A program made the translations under genes and the position numbers. Below are positions 5,662 to 8,053 of a DNA stretch of 8,053 nucleotides, in pieces. The notes under the pieces were generated by a model that worked only from the letters and a program-made list of their open reading frames with translations, made no database searches and had not been told where the DNA came from. Origin of the DNA: Candidatus Microgenomates bacterium. Lineage in GTDB: Bacteria > Patescibacteriota > Microgenomatia > UBA1400 > PJMF01. How positions within the stretch are numbered: the first letter of the stretch is position 1; every line of letters begins with the position of its first letter. The DNA lies in contig WFTH01000012.1 in assembly GCA_015485595.1 (NCBI GenBank), positions 1-8,053 on the forward strand, in the 5' to 3' direction.

Positions 5662-6753
5662 ATGTTTTCTCGACTACCGTTTCGACTGTTAAGATTGACA
5701 GTTCTTTTTGGACTGGTAGTCGGCCTTTTGGCTGTATTTATTCAGCAAAGTCAAGGTAACTACCCTTTAATTTTAAAACAGTTAGCTAGACAGTTAAATC
5801 TCCACTTGCCAGGGGAAAGGACCGCTCAGCCATTTCAACTTTCCAAGCCGGCACTTGCACTCCAGCTTAACGAACTGCGTCAGAAGTCAAAGCTTAAGCC
5901 CTTGACTGAAAATCCCAAGCTATCTCAAGCAGCTGAGTTGGTTTTAGAAGAGCTTCAGGATCAGCCTGAAGCTAAGATTACCAACGAGCTTTTGGAGAAG
6001 GTTTTTCGTCGAGTTGGGTTTGTTAACTATGTTCAGACCACCAGCAACCTTGTGGTCGGTCCAGAGTTCATCTACGCTACTTCTAGCGGTTGGTTAACCG
6101 AGCGCGTTATGAGTCAAGATCTAAAAAACCCTCAATTTACTCAGTTTGGTCTGGCTTTAAAAGCGCTAAGCAAGCCGGCAGGGCTTAAAGAGTGGCAGAC
6201 GGTCTTAATCTTAGCTCAGCCGAAAAAACCCACTCCCACACTAACAAAGAAAAAACCGCAAACAACTCGATTACCCAGCAACAAGCAACCTACAGTCAAA
6301 CCCAAATCAAGCTCGATCAAGTTTCCTGAGATATCTGATCAAGAAGTAGTCGAGGCTTTAAATCGGTATCGAGCCGATCACAAGGTTCACCCGTTAATCA
6401 TAGATCAAAATCTATGTGAGTATGCTGAGAAAAGAGTTAAAGATCTACTTAAATATGGCGGGTTGGATAACCATGAAGGATTTAAGAAAGACTTTGCGGT
6501 TGACAGTCCAGATGACCTGCCGGAACCGATTAAACGCTATCCTGGAGGAGCGATTGGGGAGAACCTAGCCTACCAGTACTGCAAAAACATGAAAACAGGG
6601 GAGAGCTTTATTGCTCAAACCGGAACAGCGCTGATCGAGTGGTGCTTTGATTCAAGCACGGCCGGACATCGCGAGGCTCAGCTTAATCCTAGGTATAACG
6701 CAGTCTGCGTCCGTCATGCCAAAGGATACTATGTGGTGATCTTTGGAGAATAG
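5662..6753 (+). CDS. Membrane-anchored protein with two CAP/SCP-like domains
   Basis: A 363-residue envelope protein. Residues 9-28 form a signal anchor after a basic start. The C-terminal part (about 225-363) is a recognisable CAP (SCP/PR-1) domain: EVVEALNRYRADHKVHPL, then H271, GENLAY with E300, and ALIEWCFDSSTAGHREAQL with W327 and H336, ending in YYVVIFGE. These are the positions of the CAP cavity residues. Four cysteines (252, 307, 328, 349) could form disulfides. The N-terminal part (about 62-186) looks like a second, degenerate copy. It has LNELRQKSKLKPLTENPKL, a SGWLTERVM segment where the W..S..H motif would be, and no cavity histidines. A Pro/Lys/Thr-rich linker (about 187-222) joins them. 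Bacterial CAP proteins are of mostly unknown function, so no enzyme activity is claimed. The start has a good ribosome binding site, and the gene is probably co-transcribed with the permease. Confidence 0.88.
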   Translation: MFSRLPFRLLRLTVLFGLVVGLLAVFIQQSQGNYPLILKQLARQLNLHLPGERTAQPFQLSKPALALQLNELRQKSKLKPLTENPKLSQAAELVLEELQDQPEAKITNELLEKVFRRVGFVNYVQTTSNLVVGPEFIYATSSGWLTERVMSQDLKNPQFTQFGLALKALSKPAGLKEWQTVLILAQPKKPTPTLTKKKPQTTRLPSNKQPTVKPKSSSIKFPEISDQEVVEALNRYRADHKVHPLIIDQNLCEYAEKRVKDLLKYGGLDNHEGFKKDFAVDSPDDLPEPIKRYPGGAIGENLAYQYCKNMKTGESFIAQTGTALIEWCFDSSTAGHREAQLNPRYNAVCVRHAKGYYVVIFGE

Positions 6754-6850
6754 GCTTAGTTTTAATTGAAAGTTAAAAACTGAAAAATAAAGCATAGTGG
6801 TTAATAGTCCATTGATGGTAGTCAAGGGTTCATGGTTTCTGATTTGGAAT
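6754..6850. other. Convergent intergenic gap without a clear terminator
   Basis: AT-rich sequence between the stops of the CAP gene and the GalU-like gene. I found no stem with a T-tract on either strand; the only dyad (CCAT/ATGG at 6809-6818) has a loop too small to fold. No small gene with a ribosome binding site was seen. Confidence 0.5.
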
Positions 6851-7735
6851 TTAGGATTTATCTAAACTCTCTAGGTGTTTTTTTACTTTTTCCCATACTT
6901 CTGGCTGATGATAGGCAACTAAAAGATTAGCTTTAAGCCACTCGGTGGGGTTACCCCCATCCAGATAATACCCCCGGGGGGTATATATAGCAACGTTATC
7001 ATCTTGAGCTAAAGCGGTGACGGTGTCAGTGATGTAAAGCTCGTTTGAGTCAGGATTTGGTTTTTGGTCTTTTAAGATCTTAAAGATTTTGGGGGTTAAG
7101 ATGTACTTACTGATGTTTACTAGGTTAGAAGGGGCTTTTTCTACTGGTGGTTTCTCTACTATAGACTCTAAGTAACTTACCTGATTAACTTTTTTCATTT
7201 TAACCACTCCATAACGAGAGAGCTCTGACTTAGGTTTTTTTACACAGGCCATCACGCCAGCGGCTTGAGAGTGATTAAAAAGTTCAAGCATGGCTTTTGA
7301 TTCAGAAAAGCCATTAGCATTAAACAAAAAGTCATCACCCATAAAAACAAAGAAGGCTTCTTCGTTAACTAAGTACTCTTTAGCAAACTGTACCGGCACG
7401 GCGGTGCCATATGGCGCGTTGTCTGGTTGGCGAATAAAGGTGAACTTAGCTTTGGTATGAAGATCAGAGACTTGATCATAAAGTGACAGCTTACCTCTGG
7501 CCTTCAGGTAACCATAAAGTCGTCTGTTTTCTCTATAGTAGTGTAAGAGTTGAATGTTGTGTTCAGAGATCGCAAAGATGATCTCCTCTACTCCTGCTTT
7601 GACCAAGTCATCTACCACGTAGTCAATAATCGGCCGGTTTAAGATCGGCAGCATCTCTTTTTGAATAGTCTTGGTGATCGGCAGAAACCGTGTGCCAAAA
7701 CCAGCGGCGGTAATCAAGGCTTTTTTTATCTTCAT
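6851..7735 (-). CDS. galU: GalU-like UTP-glucose-1-phosphate uridylyltransferase family protein
   Basis: Probably makes UDP-glucose from UTP and glucose 1-phosphate for surface glycans. At 294 residues it has the usual GalU length. The nucleotide-binding signature AAGFGTRFLP (10-19) is followed by KEMLP (26-30) and RPIIDYVVDDLVKAG (34-48). MGDD (132-135) supplies the metal-binding Asp. EKP (194-196) carries the sugar-phosphate-binding Lys, followed by ISKYILTPKIFKIL (208-221) and YYLDGGNP (256-263). One difference from classical GalU is YGTAVPV (109-115), where E. coli-type enzymes have a GLGHAV-like segment. A different hexose 1-phosphate or nucleotide is therefore possible, and the symbol is family-level. 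The start is secured by AGGAG seven bases upstream and an ATGA overlap with the preceding gene. With the glycosyltransferase at the left edge it supports glycan synthesis. Confidence 0.9.
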   Translation of the reverse strand: MKIKKALITAAGFGTRFLPITKTIQKEMLPILNRPIIDYVVDDLVKAGVEEIIFAISEHNIQLLHYYRENRRLYGYLKARGKLSLYDQVSDLHTKAKFTFIRQPDNAPYGTAVPVQFAKEYLVNEEAFFVFMGDDFLFNANGFSESKAMLELFNHSQAAGVMACVKKPKSELSRYGVVKMKKVNQVSYLESIVEKPPVEKAPSNLVNISKYILTPKIFKILKDQKPNPDSNELYITDTVTALAQDDNVAIYTPRGYYLDGGNPTEWLKANLLVAYHQPEVWEKVKKHLESLDKS

Positions 7736-8053
7736 AGATTAACTCCTAGCTGTTTAACTACTGCGTGATAGATAACCAGAACGACGGCAAAGAGGAAGAT
7801 AAGCAACACCAACTTATACTTTGATTTATGTTTATGGTAGAAATTGCGCTCGTGATGGTGACGCTTGCTTAGCAGTTCATCACCAAAGTGAATCGAGATA
7901 AAGGTGCCAACGGCAGAGATTAAGATGACGATCCAGTAGGGCACTGGTTGGATTAAAACCTGGTAAAAAATCTTTAGTACCGTGCTTGACTGATAGATTT
8001 CTGGGTTAAAAGTTAGCGCATAAAGATTTAGGCCAATAGCCACAATCCAGACC
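7732..8053 (-). CDS. Membrane protein of unknown function (5' end outside window)
   Basis: Not recognised. The frame remains open to the right edge, and the residues before the GTG at 8043 (VWIV) are hydrophobic and continue into AIGLNLYAL. That GTG is therefore probably inside a membrane helix and not the start, and the N-terminus lies beyond the window. The visible part has a probable helix at the edge. Others lie at about residues 37-53 (WIVILISAVGTFISIHF) and 77-95 (LVLLIFLFAVVLVIYHAV), counted from the GTG. Between them is a strongly basic, histidine-rich loop, SKRHHHERNFYHKHKSKYK. The TGA overlaps the start of the GalU-like gene (ATGA), so the two are co-transcribed and translationally coupled. 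A shared role in envelope sugar metabolism is possible but not shown by sequence. Confidence 0.75.
   Translation of the reverse strand, partial: VWIVAIGLNLYALTFNPEIYQSSTVLKIFYQVLIQPVPYWIVILISAVGTFISIHFGDELLSKRHHHERNFYHKHKSKYKLVLLIFLFAVVLVIYHAVVKQLGVNL
7743..7747 (-). promoter_or_regulatory. Ribosome binding site of the GalU-like gene
   Basis: AGGAG on the minus strand lies inside the end of the upstream membrane-protein gene, seven bases before the ATG at 7735. It supports this start and translational coupling. Confidence 0.7.

Noticed and set aside
6809..6818. CCAT/ATGG dyad as a terminator between convergent genes
   Set aside because: The two-base loop cannot fold and there is no T-tract.
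1..8053. CRISPR array, insertion sequence, phage or toxin-antitoxin genes
   Set aside because: No spaced repeats, terminal inverted repeats, transposase, integrase or toxin-like genes were seen on either strand.

Overview
The window looks like chromosomal sequence from an uncultivated small-genome bacterium, most likely of the Candidate Phyla Radiation (Patescibacteria). This is inferred from the moderately AT-rich composition, tight gene packing, many lineage-typical envelope proteins of unknown function and the mix of Shine-Dalgarno and SD-less starts. No database search was possible. TGA acts as a stop (for example, the gene at 7732 ends in TGA), so the recoded-TGA CPR lineages are unlikely.

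Layout, left to right. The window opens inside a family 2 glycosyltransferase (+). Convergent to it lies a tRNA-Ser(UGA) on the minus strand, with a plausible extended -10 promoter. Divergent from the tRNA, a sigma-70-type promoter at 933-961 starts a plus-strand cluster: a secreted coiled-coil protein, a small putative lipoprotein, an ECF-type sigma factor, a three-helix membrane protein in the usual anti-sigma position, and a membrane-anchored DUF2202 (ferritin-like) protein. An intrinsic terminator at 4447-4476 closes this block. A second plus-strand unit follows: an AI-2E-family permease, whose promoter -10 box covers the first possible ATG, then a membrane-anchored protein that appears to carry two CAP/SCP domains. 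Convergent to these, on the minus strand, are a GalU-like nucleotidyltransferase and a membrane protein cut by the right edge, joined by an ATGA overlap.

The theme is the cell envelope. The sigma factor, membrane partner, lipoprotein and coiled-coil protein could form an envelope-sensing regulatory cassette. The CAP and DUF2202 proteins are exported or anchored. The glycosyltransferase and GalU-like enzyme would contribute to surface glycan synthesis. The most interesting items are the ECF cassette with its unusual putative anti-sigma factor, the near-leaderless permease start, and the tandem CAP protein. No mobile element, CRISPR array, phage gene or integrase was seen.
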